From Stutzerimonas zhaodongensis (lineage in GTDB: Bacteria > Pseudomonadota > Gammaproteobacteria > Pseudomonadales > Pseudomonadaceae), in assembly GCF_003696365.1 (NCBI RefSeq), contig NZ_RFFM01000001.1, positions 1,069,852 through 1,133,851 of the forward strand: DNA of 64,000 bases, written 5' to 3'. Below are positions 1 to 10,300 of the stretch, in pieces. The position numbers were made by a program, and so were the translations under genes. The notes beneath the pieces are model-generated. The model made no database searches, had not been told where the DNA came from, and saw only the letters and a list, made by a program, of their open reading frames with translations. Within the stretch, counting starts at the first letter, position 1. Every line of letters starts with the position of its first letter.

Positions 1-142
1 TCCAACCGGCGCCAAAACCTGGTACATCGTGGCTATCGAGTACATCTGACCGGGTAGTACATTTTCGACCGTTCAGTCACCAAAATCTTCGATCAGGCGC
101 CGATCAGCGCCGAATCTGCGCAACCATCACCAACCTACTCAT

Positions 143-167
143 CGTTTGTTCCATCCGGTAACAAACG
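143..167. promoter_or_regulatory. Palindrome upstream of lipase, possible enhancer site
   Basis: A perfect inverted repeat of 8-nt arms (CGTTTGTT at 143-150, AACAAACG at 160-167) with a 9-nt spacer. Its centre lies about 100 bp upstream of the -12 element of a sigma-54-like promoter (241-256). Sigma-54 activators bind at this kind of distance, and lipase genes of several pseudomonads are driven by a sigma-54 activator (LipR or CbrB type). The assignment to such an activator is inference. The rest of 1-340 holds no convincing gene. An open stretch at 2-49 ending in TGA could be the tail of an upstream gene but is too short to judge. Confidence 0.5.
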
Positions 168-240
168 CCTCGATCAGCCAAGTCTGCCTATTCAAGCCAA
201 TCGCCGTATTAGAGCGCGCCGCTGCGCTGCTACGGTAGGT

Positions 241-256
241 TGGCATGATTGCTGCG
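241..256 (+). promoter_or_regulatory. Sigma-54-type (-24/-12) promoter of the lipase operon
   Basis: TGGCATG, four bases, then CTGCG. The GG (242-243) and GC (254-255) are at exactly the spacing of the RpoN consensus TGGCACG-N4-TTGCA; one of the two T residues before the -12 GC is replaced by C. Transcription would start near 267, about 75 nt before the lipase ATG. Lipase operons of P. aeruginosa and P. alcaligenes are RpoN-dependent, so the position makes biological sense. Confidence 0.65.
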
Positions 257-328
257 ATTGCCTTGCTTGCAGTACGCGCAGTGCGCGGTGAATGGCGAAG
301 GATTGCCCATGTCCTGTTCACCCACTGA

Positions 329-1276
<948 letters not shown>

Positions 1277-1281
1277 GAAAC

Positions 1282-1305
1282 GAGCGGGGCCGACGAGCCC
1301 CGCTC
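1282..1305 (+). other. GC-rich hairpin between lipase and foldase genes
   Basis: A perfect 9-bp stem (1282-1290 with 1297-1305) and a 6-nt loop, 5 nt after the lipase stop and 20 nt before the foldase start. No run of U follows, so it is unlikely to be a full terminator. It may act as a 3'-end barrier or partial attenuator that yields more lipase than foldase message. Confidence 0.5.
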
Positions 1306-1325
1306 CTTGAGCATAAGGCTTCCCG

Positions 1326-2354
1326 ATGAAGATTCTTGCCGCCCTCTTACTCTTGACCGTCACCGTCACCGTCTGCGTCGCAGTGTACTGGCACGACTCA
1401 CCCGAACCCCTGAGGGTACAAACGCCCGACGTGGCAGAGCCCGTCTCACACAAGCCTCATGTGTCGGAACAGAGAGTTTCGAAACCGCAGCTCGCACGAT
1501 CCGCACAACCACCTGGGCCAAGCCAGCTCCCACCCTCCTTTTCCGGTACGCAGGTCGATGGCCGGCTTCACGCAGACTCAGCAGGCAACCTGATTATCGA
1601 TGGCGATATCCGCCGTGTCTTCGACTACTTCCTTGCCTCCATAGGCGAGGAATCGATTGACGCCAGCGTTACAAGGCTACGGCAGTACATACAAGCGCAA
1701 CTGCCTCAACCCGCAGCGGGTCGTGCCACACAACTCCTAGGGCAGTATCTGGATTACAAACGCCAGCTGATGGTGCTGGAAAATAATCACGCCCGGCAAC
1801 CCGACCTCGACGCCATGCGAGCGCGATTGCAAGCGGTACGGCAGCTGCGCGCCGGCATTTTCGATGACGCTACCCACCAGGCGTTCTTTGCGCTGGAAGA
1901 AGCGGCTGACAGCTTTACGCTAGAGCGACTGGCTATCCGTCACGACCAAACGCTGAACGCAACGGATCAAGGAGCGGCGCTGGATCGGTTACGCAGCAAC
2001 TTGCCACCTGAGCTACAGGACACAGTCGCGCTGCAAATGCAGACCGAACTGCGCGAACAGACCCTGGCATTGCAGGCCAGCGGCGGCGGCTCCATGGATC
2101 TGCGCATCATGCGGCAACGCTTGGTAGGCAACGCAGCAACAGCGCGCTTGGAAGCACTGGATAGCGAACGACGTGAATGGCAGACCAGAATCACCACTTA
2201 CCAAGAAGAGAAAAAAAAGATTCTCAGTAGCCGCGGCCTCGGAGAGGCTGATAAGCGAGCGGCAATCGATCGTTTGGCGTTGGACAGCTTCGGCGAAAGC
2301 GAGCGGCTACGACTGGAAGCGGCGGAGCGCCTGTTGACCACGACGGACACCTGA
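1326..2354 (+). CDS. lif: Lipase-specific foldase (lipase chaperone)
   Basis: Membrane-anchored periplasmic steric chaperone that folds the upstream lipase; 342 aa. An N-terminal membrane segment (about residues 2-21) is followed by a Pro-rich linker (25-80) and a long helical domain. The family signature RxxFDYFLxxxGE is present near residue 96 (RRVFDYFLASIGEE). Foldases of this family (LipH, LipB, Lif) wrap around the lipase with many alpha helices, consistent with the charged helical C-terminal half. It lies 49 nt after the lipase gene, and the two very probably share a transcript. It converges on the next gene with 4 nt between stops. Confidence 0.93.
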   Translation: MKILAALLLLTVTVTVCVAVYWHDSPEPLRVQTPDVAEPVSHKPHVSEQRVSKPQLARSAQPPGPSQLPPSFSGTQVDGRLHADSAGNLIIDGDIRRVFDYFLASIGEESIDASVTRLRQYIQAQLPQPAAGRATQLLGQYLDYKRQLMVLENNHARQPDLDAMRARLQAVRQLRAGIFDDATHQAFFALEEAADSFTLERLAIRHDQTLNATDQGAALDRLRSNLPPELQDTVALQMQTELREQTLALQASGGGSMDLRIMRQRLVGNAATARLEALDSERREWQTRITTYQEEKKKILSSRGLGEADKRAAIDRLALDSFGESERLRLEAAERLLTTTDT

Positions 2355-2358
2355 CCAG

Positions 2359-3768
2359 TCAATTAGCGGCGCTTTGTGGTCCGCCCTCGAGAAGATACCG
2401 CTCGCGGGTATAGGCCAGAAAATACTTGTTTACAGCGTTGACATAGCTGACCACGCCCATTCCCATCGTAGCCATGGCAACCCGCTCGACCTGAAAAAAC
2501 CACTGGTCCGGATTGAGCCCCTGCCGACGCGCCTCGGCCCGCAGACTCTGAACGCGCTGCGGGCCAAGGTTGTAGGCGGCCAGGACGAAGGCCATGCGCT
2601 CGCGCTCGTTCAACCTTGAACTGGCGAAGTAATTGCGACGGATATTTGCCAAGTACTTCGCACTGGCAAGCACGTTGTTGTCCAGCTTACCGATGTCAGT
2701 GACACCCATACTACGCGCGGTTGCTGGAGTGACCTGCATCAGCCCCGTTGCGCCAGATGCGCCACGGGCAGCCGGATTCAGCGTCGACTCCTTGAAAGCC
2801 AGCGCGGCCAAGTTGAGCCAGTCGATCTCCTGCTGCCGGGCGTGCAGCTGCAACGTCGGACGGACCTTTTCAAGGCGCTGCCTGCCAGTGCGGTCGAGCG
2901 GATATTGGACGCGGTAAAGCCTTCGATAGACGCTCTCGAACGCTGCGTCCTGATTCACGGGGGCAGTGTAAGCCTGGAGAAAGCGGTCAACGCTGGCGTG
3001 CAACATGCTTGCATCCTTGCGCAGGAACCAGTGCATATCGGCTGCATTACCCAGCGTGAGCTGCGAATCGACCCGCAACTTGGGCAGCACCTTCACCCAA
3101 CGCTGCGCAATGGTCTGCTCCACAACAGTCGCCGGATAGACGCCGGCCTGAACCATTTCCAGCACGTCCTCCACTGCCAGTGTCGGATCGACCCACTCGA
3201 CCACGATTGGCGCCCGCCCAGCCTTCATCAGGTTCTGATTGATCACTTCCAGAGCGGCACCGGCAGCACTCCCGGCCGGCAGGGCGACACTGCGCCCTGA
3301 TAATTGCTCGTAACTCTTGTATCGATGGCTGCCCTGCCGGCTGACCAGCACCATTCGAACATCCATGACAACGGCGCGACTGCGACTGACCTGGCGCGCC
3401 GTGCCAAGCGGCAATAACTCTCCCGGTGCGACCAGATCACCCTCTCCCCGTTGCAATGCGCCCAGCAGTTGATCCTTGGCTTTGGGAATCAACTTCAAAC
3501 GGATCGCCGGACCTTTGCTACCGCGATTCAAGTACTGTTCGAAAGCACGCAACCGGACAGATTCCACCCCAATGGCTTCACCCTTTACTTCGCCGGAGCT
3601 ATTGCGGCTCTGATTGACCAATACCCGCAGCACGCCGCTACGGCGAATCTCAGCCAGATCGCGTACGGTTGCCGGTGTTTGCCAGGCCTGGGGACCCATC
3701 ACCCGCGCAATCGCTGGCCAGGGCGTTAGCACCAGCAGACAAAGCAGTAAGGCGAATAGTCGGGTCAT
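2359..3768 (-). CDS. mltF: Membrane-bound lytic murein transglycosylase F (MltF2-like)
   Basis: Cleaves the MurNAc-GlcNAc bond of peptidoglycan, forming 1,6-anhydro ends. The start at 3768 (MTRLFALLLC) gives 469 aa with a signal peptide; the open frame extends 27 codons upstream but without leader character. Residues about 40-280 form a solute-binding-type (SBP_bac_3) domain. Residues about 300-450 form an SLT domain with the catalytic Glu in the FKEST motif, followed by GATGLMQV and, later, AYNLGP. P. aeruginosa has two such proteins; the neighbours (lipase, foldase, TatD, chemoreceptor) match the locus of MltF2 (PA2865). The catalytic residue and both domains appear intact. Confidence 0.9.
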   Translation of the reverse strand: MTRLFALLLCLLVLTPWPAIARVMGPQAWQTPATVRDLAEIRRSGVLRVLVNQSRNSSGEVKGEAIGVESVRLRAFEQYLNRGSKGPAIRLKLIPKAKDQLLGALQRGEGDLVAPGELLPLGTARQVSRSRAVVMDVRMVLVSRQGSHRYKSYEQLSGRSVALPAGSAAGAALEVINQNLMKAGRAPIVVEWVDPTLAVEDVLEMVQAGVYPATVVEQTIAQRWVKVLPKLRVDSQLTLGNAADMHWFLRKDASMLHASVDRFLQAYTAPVNQDAAFESVYRRLYRVQYPLDRTGRQRLEKVRPTLQLHARQQEIDWLNLAALAFKESTLNPAARGASGATGLMQVTPATARSMGVTDIGKLDNNVLASAKYLANIRRNYFASSRLNERERMAFVLAAYNLGPQRVQSLRAEARRQGLNPDQWFFQVERVAMATMGMGVVSYVNAVNKYFLAYTRERYLLEGGPQSAAN

Positions 3769-3941
3769 GAAGCTGTATCGGCTCGAATGAGACAAAATGC
3801 AGGCAGCCATCCTGCTGCGGGCGGCGAAGATTCTCACAGCCTCAACCAAGCCGCCAGCCCAACTTCTTACAAGACATTAGATAAACTTTTTAAGTCACTG
3901 ATTCAAATGGTTATATTTTGAATTCATAAGCGAGACGGTTC
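3769..3941. promoter_or_regulatory. AT-rich divergent promoter region of mltF and tatD
   Basis: A short gap between divergent genes, clearly richer in A+T than its surroundings around 3875-3930. It holds a dyad of 7-nt arms (ATTCAAA at 3901-3907, TTTGAAT at 3917-3923). The plus strand has a TATATT (3912-3917) that could be a -10 element for tatD. The minus strand has TTGAAT followed 16 nt later by TTATCT, a plausible promoter for mltF. No regulator can be named. Confidence 0.35.
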
Positions 3942-4751
3942 ATGCAGCTAGTCGACATAGGCGTCAACTTGACCCATCCCACGTTTGCCCGCGATCCACG
4001 CGCGGTATTGGAGCGAGCCTACGCCGCTGGCGTGAAGCAAATGGTCCTGACCGGTACGAGCCTCGATGAAAGCGAAGCCGCCTTGAGGCTTTGCCGAGTA
4101 CTTGACGACTCCCAGCAGCGCCTGTTTTGCACCGCCGGTATCCATCCACATGATGCCAGCCAGTGGAGTTCCGAGACGTCCGGTTTGCTGAAAGGCCTGC
4201 TCGCCGAGCCCGAGGTACGTGCGGTTGGCGAATGCGGCCTGGATTTCAATCGGGACCTGTCACCGCGTGTGCAGCAAGAACGCGTGCTCGAAGAACATCT
4301 GCAGCTGGCAGTGGAAACCGGTTTACCCGTGTTTCTTCACGAGCGGGACGCGGACGTGCGTCTGGTTGAAATCCTCCGTCCGTTTCGAGATCGGCTACGG
4401 GCCGCGGTCGTGCACTGCTTTACCGGAGAAAAACGCGCGCTTTACGCCTACCTAGATCTAGATCTGCATATCGGTATAACTGGCTGGATCTGCGATGAGC
4501 GCCGGGGGACGCATCTGCATTCACTTGTGCGAGAGATTCCGGCCACACGATTGATGCTGGAAAGCGACGCGCCGTATCTGCTGCCACGCACGTTGCGCCC
4601 TAAACCCAAGGGTGGTCAAAACGAACCAGCATTTCTCCCTGAGGTATTGCGCGAGGTCTCGCTGCATCGCAGCGTGAGCGAGGAGCAGCTGGCGCAGAGC
4701 ACTACCGCGTGCGCACAGAATTTCTTTGGGATCGAGCCACTGAAAACTTGA
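3942..4751 (+). CDS. tatD: TatD-family metal-dependent deoxyribonuclease
   Basis: Cytoplasmic TIM-barrel hydrolase of the TatD family, 269 aa, the normal length. Visible motifs in order: DIGVNLTH at the start (the family metal motif in the form with N-L-T-H), TAGIHPH near 65, the glutamate motif [11 protein letters not shown] near 95, LHERDA near 130, HCFTG near 157 and the aspartate motif [11 protein letters not shown] near 208. Family members are 3'-5' DNases linked to DNA repair and peroxide tolerance; despite the name they are not required for Tat export. It is a single gene between mltF and a chemoreceptor, as in P. aeruginosa. Confidence 0.9.
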   Translation: MQLVDIGVNLTHPTFARDPRAVLERAYAAGVKQMVLTGTSLDESEAALRLCRVLDDSQQRLFCTAGIHPHDASQWSSETSGLLKGLLAEPEVRAVGECGLDFNRDLSPRVQQERVLEEHLQLAVETGLPVFLHERDADVRLVEILRPFRDRLRAAVVHCFTGEKRALYAYLDLDLHIGITGWICDERRGTHLHSLVREIPATRLMLESDAPYLLPRTLRPKPKGGQNEPAFLPEVLREVSLHRSVSEEQLAQSTTACAQNFFGIEPLKT

Positions 4752-4862
4752 TCGGACGCCTCAAGCCAGGCCGCTTTCTGCCGTTAACAGAACGGGTTCA
4801 CAAATTGCGCAATGCCACCGACCGGGCTAACCCTACCGGCACCGACCAAAGAAGAGCATTCA

Positions 4863-6335
4863 ATGGCTTTATGGATTCGCGATCTCTCCCTGAAATACAA
4901 ATTCTGGGCATTGAACATGGTGGCGTTCGCTACGACGCTGCTGCTGGTACTTTTCGCTCTGCAACTCGAACAGCAATCGCGAAGCCACGACGCGCAAAGC
5001 ACAGCCGAGCAGCTGGGCGCCCTGCTCCGGGCCTGGCCTGAAGGGAGTCCGGTACCACAGGGCCGGGATATTCAGGTTTTCTCCGCTGGACAGGCAGTTA
5101 CGGTCGACGGTACGCCGGTCGCCATAGCGCAAGGCTGGGCTGAGATCGATCACGACCGACTGCTTGCTACCTCGCCAGTCATTGGCGCCTACCTGGTCGC
5201 CAGAGGCAACGGTGACAAGCTCGCGGTACAGGCTCGCGCCCCAAGTACACGTCAGTTGCTGGCCGAGCATTTCTTCAGCTATGCGATAGCCGTGGCAGTG
5301 TTGATGCTGATCCTGTTGGCCGCTTCGCAGTTGTTGATCAAGTTTCTCCTGAGCCATCTCAACACCCTCAAGGATGTGATGATCCACGTGGAGCGCAGCG
5401 GCGATCTTGCGGTTCGCGTGCCCCTGGATAGCCGCGATGAAGTCGGTCAGATGGCTGCAGCGTTCAATGCCATGCAAGCGGGCTATCAACGCATCGTCGG
5501 TACCGTGGCCCAGGCAGCGGGGCGGCTTGACGAGAACGCCGGACGACTGGCCGCCAGCATGGGTGGCGTTCGCAAAGGCATGCTCGCCCAACAGAGTGAA
5601 ACCGATCAGGCGGCGACTGCGATCAATGAGATGACTGCCACAGTTCACCACATTGCCGAACATGCACGCGAAACCAGTGATCAGTCACAAAGCGCGGATC
5701 GCCTTGCTGGCGAAGGCCACCGGGTAGTGGTCCGGGTTGAGCGGTCCATTTCCAATCTATCCCGAGGTGTGCAGCAGACCTCCGAAACGATCGGCAAGCT
5801 CGCCGCTGACAGTCAGAAAATCAACGGCGTGGTCAGTGTGATTCACGGCATCGCCGAGCAGACCAATCTGCTGGCCCTGAACGCGGCCATCGAAGCGGCT
5901 CGGGCGGGCGAGATGGGTCGCGGCTTTGCGGTGGTAGCGGATGAAGTTCGCAACCTGGCCAAACGCGTTCAGCTTTCGACTGACGAAATCACGCAGATGG
6001 TTGCAGGCCTGCAGGCCATGACTCGGGATGCCGTGGAGTTTATGCAGGAAAGCTCTCTCCAGGCGGACGATTGTGTGCGCGAAGCGCGTGAGGCAGGCGT
6101 CGCACTGGAAGCTATCACCGTTGCTGTTGCGCAGATGCGCGAGAGCAACACTCAGATCGCAGTGGCAGCCGAACAGCAGAGCGATGTGGCCGAGGAGCTT
6201 AACCGGTCGGTGACGGGCATACGGGATGTCACCGAGCAGACGGTGCAACAAACCGCCGCGTCGGCGAAGACCAGCGCGGAGCTGGCCGCACTCTCTGGCG
6301 AACTGAGTAAGGCCATCCAGCAACTCAAACTTTGA
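4863..6335 (+). CDS. Methyl-accepting chemotaxis protein
   Basis: Inner-membrane chemoreceptor that signals to CheA/CheW; 490 aa from the ATG at 4863, which follows an AAGAAG ribosome site (the open frame extends 17 codons further with no leader logic). Membrane segments lie at about 15-35 and 155-180, giving a small periplasmic sensor of roughly 115 residues with no recognisable sensory fold. A HAMP domain follows (about 180-235). The signalling hairpin carries the conserved tip [20 protein letters not shown] and then [12 protein letters not shown]. The C-terminus ends QLKL with no CheR-tethering pentapeptide. It matches the position of PA2867. The ligand is unknown. Confidence 0.93.
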   Translation: MALWIRDLSLKYKFWALNMVAFATTLLLVLFALQLEQQSRSHDAQSTAEQLGALLRAWPEGSPVPQGRDIQVFSAGQAVTVDGTPVAIAQGWAEIDHDRLLATSPVIGAYLVARGNGDKLAVQARAPSTRQLLAEHFFSYAIAVAVLMLILLAASQLLIKFLLSHLNTLKDVMIHVERSGDLAVRVPLDSRDEVGQMAAAFNAMQAGYQRIVGTVAQAAGRLDENAGRLAASMGGVRKGMLAQQSETDQAATAINEMTATVHHIAEHARETSDQSQSADRLAGEGHRVVVRVERSISNLSRGVQQTSETIGKLAADSQKINGVVSVIHGIAEQTNLLALNAAIEAARAGEMGRGFAVVADEVRNLAKRVQLSTDEITQMVAGLQAMTRDAVEFMQESSLQADDCVREAREAGVALEAITVAVAQMRESNTQIAVAAEQQSDVAEELNRSVTGIRDVTEQTVQQTAASAKTSAELAALSGELSKAIQQLKL

Positions 6336-6391
6336 ATGTTGTGAATCGGGCGAAAGGCTCTCTTGCCCGATTACAACTATCTGGCAAGTCG

Positions 6392-7189
6392 CTACCCGAA
6401 GACTGTAACGGTCTGCCGGCTCAAGGCAATCAACTCCCCACTTCCTGTCCATAGCGCCGCCGCACAGTGGCCGTAACCATCCTGAGCGTGCTCGATCTCG
6501 GCACGGTAGCGGCACCATTCATGGGTATCGAGCAACGGCAGCGGCTGCACGAACTCGATAGTCCACGTCAGCGAACTGCCAGGCGCAAAGCTTTTCAGAT
6601 GCGGCAGCACTGCCGGCGGCCATGCATCGACCAGTGCCAGCAAATGCGAGACGGTCACAGGCTCTCTGTCCACCTCGCCACGCTGGCGAACCCACCCGCC
6701 CATTTCGCGTGAGGTGTTACCGGAAAACGGCAGGCCTCCGATGCCCCAGCGCAGGGCCAGATGGCGCGTGAATTCAGGCGTCGCGCCGCCGACATACGGC
6801 AGCTCCTGGCACTCTTCCACCGGAGGAAGTTCCGGCGCGGGAACGGCCTCTACCCTGACAGCGGAGACACGTGGCGCTCCAAAACTGCCCTGCACCAGTG
6901 TCACCACCTGACCATTTTGAACAGCGCGGCCCAATACCTGGCTCACTGCCTTGCCCTCACGCAGCACCTCGGCCTCGAAGCTGACAGGCACATCGACTGC
7001 GAGCGGCCCGACAAAGGTAATCGCCAGCGACCGCACCGGACGATCACCCGGCACATTGGCCTGCATCGCCTCGAACACCAGCGCCGCAGCCAACCCTCCA
7101 AAGCCTGCTCGCCCCTGCCCCCAACTGGATGGAACGACCACCTCTTGGGGGTTCTCACGCACGGCTTGTATCAACTCGGACAGGGTCAT
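6392..7189 (-). CDS. Acyl-CoA thioesterase, double hot-dog (TesB-like)
   Basis: Probably hydrolyses an acyl-CoA; 265 aa. The start at 7189 (ATG, preceded by GAGG at 5 nt) is preferred to the GTG two codons upstream. The N-terminal half carries the hot-dog pattern GFGGLAAALVFEAM followed by RSLAITFVGPL, and the C-terminal half repeats the fold (WTIEFVQPLP), as in TesB-type double hot-dog enzymes. The substrate is unknown. It converges on the chemoreceptor gene; the 56-nt gap holds an 8-bp inverted repeat (6344-6351 with 6365-6372) without a U-tract. Confidence 0.8.
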   Translation of the reverse strand: MTLSELIQAVRENPQEVVVPSSWGQGRAGFGGLAAALVFEAMQANVPGDRPVRSLAITFVGPLAVDVPVSFEAEVLREGKAVSQVLGRAVQNGQVVTLVQGSFGAPRVSAVRVEAVPAPELPPVEECQELPYVGGATPEFTRHLALRWGIGGLPFSGNTSREMGGWVRQRGEVDREPVTVSHLLALVDAWPPAVLPHLKSFAPGSSLTWTIEFVQPLPLLDTHEWCRYRAEIEHAQDGYGHCAAALWTGSGELIALSRQTVTVFG

Positions 7190-7287
7190 TCCCACCTCGA
7201 CTCATGGTTGTTCGGATAGATCTTATCGCCGCTCGCGTCGCTCACGGTGCAGCTGAGCCTTTGGTGATGACCTGGCATTGCATCTCG

Positions 7288-9312
7288 CTATGGATCACCG
7301 GCATCGCTCTCCCGGCCCCTGCCTGGAGACTTAACACGACGCCAGGGCAGTTGGCGGCGCAAGTGGGCAAGTGCCGCTCGCAATTCAGCTTTCTCTGCCG
7401 GATATCCCGCATAACGCGCCTGTTCGTAAAGGCTGGCGAACTCCCTGATAGGTCCGGCGGCATCCGGCAAATGCTCTGCCGCACGCTGAGCGAAGTCCCG
7501 TGCGCCCTCACCCGCTAGCCGGGCGATGCCCTGTCGAGCCAGCAGTCGCTCGAAGCGATGAAACTGACGAAGCTGCGCATCACGCTCACGGCGCCAGGGC
7601 TTGAGCAACATGAGCGCCAGTAGGCCGATCAACAACGCCCCCGACACGACCATCAGCAGGCCGAGCTTGCGCGCATCCATCTTGCCGAAGACTCCTTGCA
7701 GTACTTCCAGCTGCCGCTCGCCCTGGTAGTTGAGTACCCAACGCTGCCAGCCGTAATTGAGGCTGTCCCAGCCAAATCGCAATTCATTCAGCCAGCCGAT
7801 ATCACGATAGTTGCGCAGCCCCATCAGGGCGCCTTGCATCAGGTCCTGCTCCCCGGCGAGTGCTTCTTCCAGACCCAACTCGATTCGCTCCGGCGCCACC
7901 TGAAAGGTCGGGTCCACACTGACCCAGCCTTTTTCCGCGTCCCAGTACTCGATCCAGGCGTGGGCATCGAGCTGGCGAACCGAGAGGTAGTTGCCCGAGG
8001 GGTTGATTTCACCACCCTGATAACCGGCCACTACTCGTGAGGGAATCCCGGCCGCACGCAGCACGAAGGTCATGGCACCCGCGTAGTGAATGCAGAAGCC
8101 ATTGAGTGTCTCGAACAGGAAATCATCGACGATATCCGCACCGACCGGGGGCGGACGCAACGTGTAACCGTACGGCTGCTGGTTGAAATGGCTGAGCAGA
8201 GCCTGCACCGTCGCTGAAGCCGTCTGATGCTGGCTCCGAAGCGATTTTGCCCAATCCCGGCTGCGGAGATTGCCACCTTCGGGGAGCTGTAAGGCCCGTT
8301 CCAGTGTCGCGGCTGCAGCACGGGGCTCGCGCAGCGCCTCAGGCCAGGATCTGGCCTGGTAGAGCAGCGGCTTATCGACTGCTCGCGGGCGCTCGAGGTG
8401 GAAATCTGCCATCAAGCGCGCACCGCCGGCATCGACCTGCGCGACGTCCAATGCATACAGCCAGGGTCGCCCACTCGGTTGCATGACGATGCTGTAGTCG
8501 ACCGGCGCGCCTTGCGGCGTCCACTCAGGCACCTGTGGTATCTGCGAAGAGAAGGACTGGGACCAGCGCCGCCCATCGAAACGCTCGAAGGTCACTGCCC
8601 GCCAGTACAGCCTGTCACGATCGGGAATCGGTCCTTCGAAGCTTGCACGAAAGGCCAAGGCACTGGAACGACTCAGTTCGGCAATATCGCCAGGCGACAT
8701 GCTGTCGGCCAGCCCCGTCACGCCGCGGTCTTTGGGTTGCGGCAATGACCAGAGAGGTCCGAGCCGAGGAAATAGCACGAACAGCACCAGCATCAGTGGG
8801 ATCGCCTGCAATAACAGGGAACTAGCAAGGCGTAAGGTTGGCCAGGGATGTGTGTCAGTGGTGCTCTGCTGCAGTCCGATCATGGCCGCCAGCAGCGCGA
8901 TGATCGGTGCGAGGCTGTAAATCCCTGCGAGCAGGCTGTCGTTGAACAGGTAGCTGGTGACCACAGCGAAAAAGCCGAGGAAAACCAGCACCAGCGCATC
9001 TCGCCGACTGCGCATTTCCACAAGCTTGAGAATGAATGCGGCAATCAGCAGCACCACGCCGGCGTCGAGCCCGATCAATCCGCCGCGCGAGAAATACACA
9101 CCGACCGCAGCACCCAACATCATCAGCGCTTTCGCCCAGGCTCGCGGGTAACGGGCGCGCATGCGGAAAATCTGTATGCGCCATGCCGCACAACCCAGCC
9201 AAAGTCCGATGATCCACAAAGGCAGGTGGGACAGATGCGGGAGTATGACCAGCACCTGCGCCACCAACAACCAGACCAGACCGGTCCGGGGAATTGGCTG
9301 CACAGTGCTCAT
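7288..9312 (-). CDS. tgpA: Membrane transglutaminase-like protein TgpA
   Basis: Inner-membrane protein with a periplasmic transglutaminase domain, essential in P. aeruginosa (PA2873). 674 aa from the ATG at 9312, which overlaps the stop of the upstream DUF58 gene by 4 nt (ATGA). Five or six membrane segments lie in residues 10-180. The transglutaminase core has Cys407 (GFCIHYAG), His451 (DAHAWIEYW) and Asp467 (SVDPT). A last membrane helix lies near 550-570, followed by a cytoplasmic tail (DUF4129-like). All three catalytic residues are present. The MoxR-DUF58-TgpA order is conserved in pseudomonads. Confidence 0.93.
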   Translation of the reverse strand: MSTVQPIPRTGLVWLLVAQVLVILPHLSHLPLWIIGLWLGCAAWRIQIFRMRARYPRAWAKALMMLGAAVGVYFSRGGLIGLDAGVVLLIAAFILKLVEMRSRRDALVLVFLGFFAVVTSYLFNDSLLAGIYSLAPIIALLAAMIGLQQSTTDTHPWPTLRLASSLLLQAIPLMLVLFVLFPRLGPLWSLPQPKDRGVTGLADSMSPGDIAELSRSSALAFRASFEGPIPDRDRLYWRAVTFERFDGRRWSQSFSSQIPQVPEWTPQGAPVDYSIVMQPSGRPWLYALDVAQVDAGGARLMADFHLERPRAVDKPLLYQARSWPEALREPRAAAATLERALQLPEGGNLRSRDWAKSLRSQHQTASATVQALLSHFNQQPYGYTLRPPPVGADIVDDFLFETLNGFCIHYAGAMTFVLRAAGIPSRVVAGYQGGEINPSGNYLSVRQLDAHAWIEYWDAEKGWVSVDPTFQVAPERIELGLEEALAGEQDLMQGALMGLRNYRDIGWLNELRFGWDSLNYGWQRWVLNYQGERQLEVLQGVFGKMDARKLGLLMVVSGALLIGLLALMLLKPWRRERDAQLRQFHRFERLLARQGIARLAGEGARDFAQRAAEHLPDAAGPIREFASLYEQARYAGYPAEKAELRAALAHLRRQLPWRRVKSPGRGRESDAGDP

Positions 9313-10271
9313 TGCTGCACCTCCACCGGCAGACCGAACAGTGCCAGCGCGCGTAAGCATCGGTTGCGATGTTCGACGCCGGCGCCCGCACCGATAGTTG
9401 AACCTGCAAGCGACAAGGCGAAAGGCTGTTGCCGTGCCGACAACTCCACCACCCAATGGCATAGTAGTGATAAGCGGGATTCAAGATCACCGTCGAGCGC
9501 ATCTATGTCCAGCAGCGGATCCTCGCCAGCCAGAGCGGTGAAGTCCTTGACGAGTAGGCCCTGACCACGCGAATAGGCTTTCCAGTTCATGCGCTTGCGC
9601 GAGTCGCCAGGCTGCCATGGCCGCAAACCCTGGTAATCATCGATACCGACGCCGTGGGCGTGCACGCCCTCGGCCTCCTGTTCGGCATTCCCCCCTATCT
9701 GAGGAAGATCGCCGTCAAGCGGCTGCGGATAGACAAGGGTCGCCAGCTGCAGATCGATCCAGCTCCAGGCCACCAGAATCCCCAGCGGGAATCGGCTCTC
9801 GACGCGCAATCGCCCTGGCCTCAACCAACCGCGTTTCTCAGTAGGCAGGCTCAGCTCGATTTCACAAGTGCCTCCAGCCGGGACGTCCACCTGTTGCAGG
9901 CCACTCCTGGGCCAGCCGACAGAGACAGCCTGATAAAGCCGATTTCGGCTTTCCAGGCGCACCCGCAGGCGTGCGTGCTCGCCGAGGAACACCGCCTCGG
10001 ATCCACCGGCCTGCAACTCCAGGCCGGCGAGATTGCGCCACGTGTGCAGAATTGCCACAACGAACACCGAGCCGAGCAAAAAGGTCAGGGCATAAGCCAG
10101 GCTATTCTCGTAATTGATCGCAGCGATCAACATCAGGACCAGAGCGATGACAAAGCTCATGCCCACCGCGGTCGGCATGATGAAAATACGGCGCTGGTCG
10201 AGCCGCACGCTGGGCCCTGGTGGAATGCGCTTCAGCAGCCAGCGGTCACGTAGCCGGGGTAGCAGTCGCAT
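9309..10271 (-). CDS. DUF58 membrane protein
   Basis: 320 aa. Two membrane segments lie at about residues 35-55 and 58-75, followed by a large soluble part. The DUF58 signature sits near residues 210-250, with GIDDYQGLRPWQPGD, SRKRMNWKAYSR and VKDF. DUF58 proteins nearly always lie next to a MoxR AAA ATPase and often resemble von Willebrand A domains; the pair is thought to help assemble or activate partner proteins. Here it sits between the MoxR gene (29-nt gap) and tgpA (4-nt overlap), so the three are almost certainly co-transcribed. The molecular function is not known. Confidence 0.9.
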   Translation of the reverse strand: MRLLPRLRDRWLLKRIPPGPSVRLDQRRIFIMPTAVGMSFVIALVLMLIAAINYENSLAYALTFLLGSVFVVAILHTWRNLAGLELQAGGSEAVFLGEHARLRVRLESRNRLYQAVSVGWPRSGLQQVDVPAGGTCEIELSLPTEKRGWLRPGRLRVESRFPLGILVAWSWIDLQLATLVYPQPLDGDLPQIGGNAEQEAEGVHAHGVGIDDYQGLRPWQPGDSRKRMNWKAYSRGQGLLVKDFTALAGEDPLLDIDALDGDLESRLSLLCHWVVELSARQQPFALSLAGSTIGAGAGVEHRNRCLRALALFGLPVEVQQ

Positions 10272-10300
10272 AAACCCTCCCCCTCAGCCCAAGTCCTGCT

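Noticed and set aside
2..49. Possible 3' end of a gene at the left edge (15 codons then TGA)
   Set aside because: Too short to show coding character or family.
4869..5663. 264-codon minus-strand frame opposite the chemoreceptor gene
   Set aside because: Shadow of the intact receptor gene; no recognisable protein features.
6344..6372. 8-bp inverted repeat with 13-nt loop between the chemoreceptor and thioesterase genes as a terminator
   Set aside because: The stem is short, the loop long and no U-run follows on either strand.
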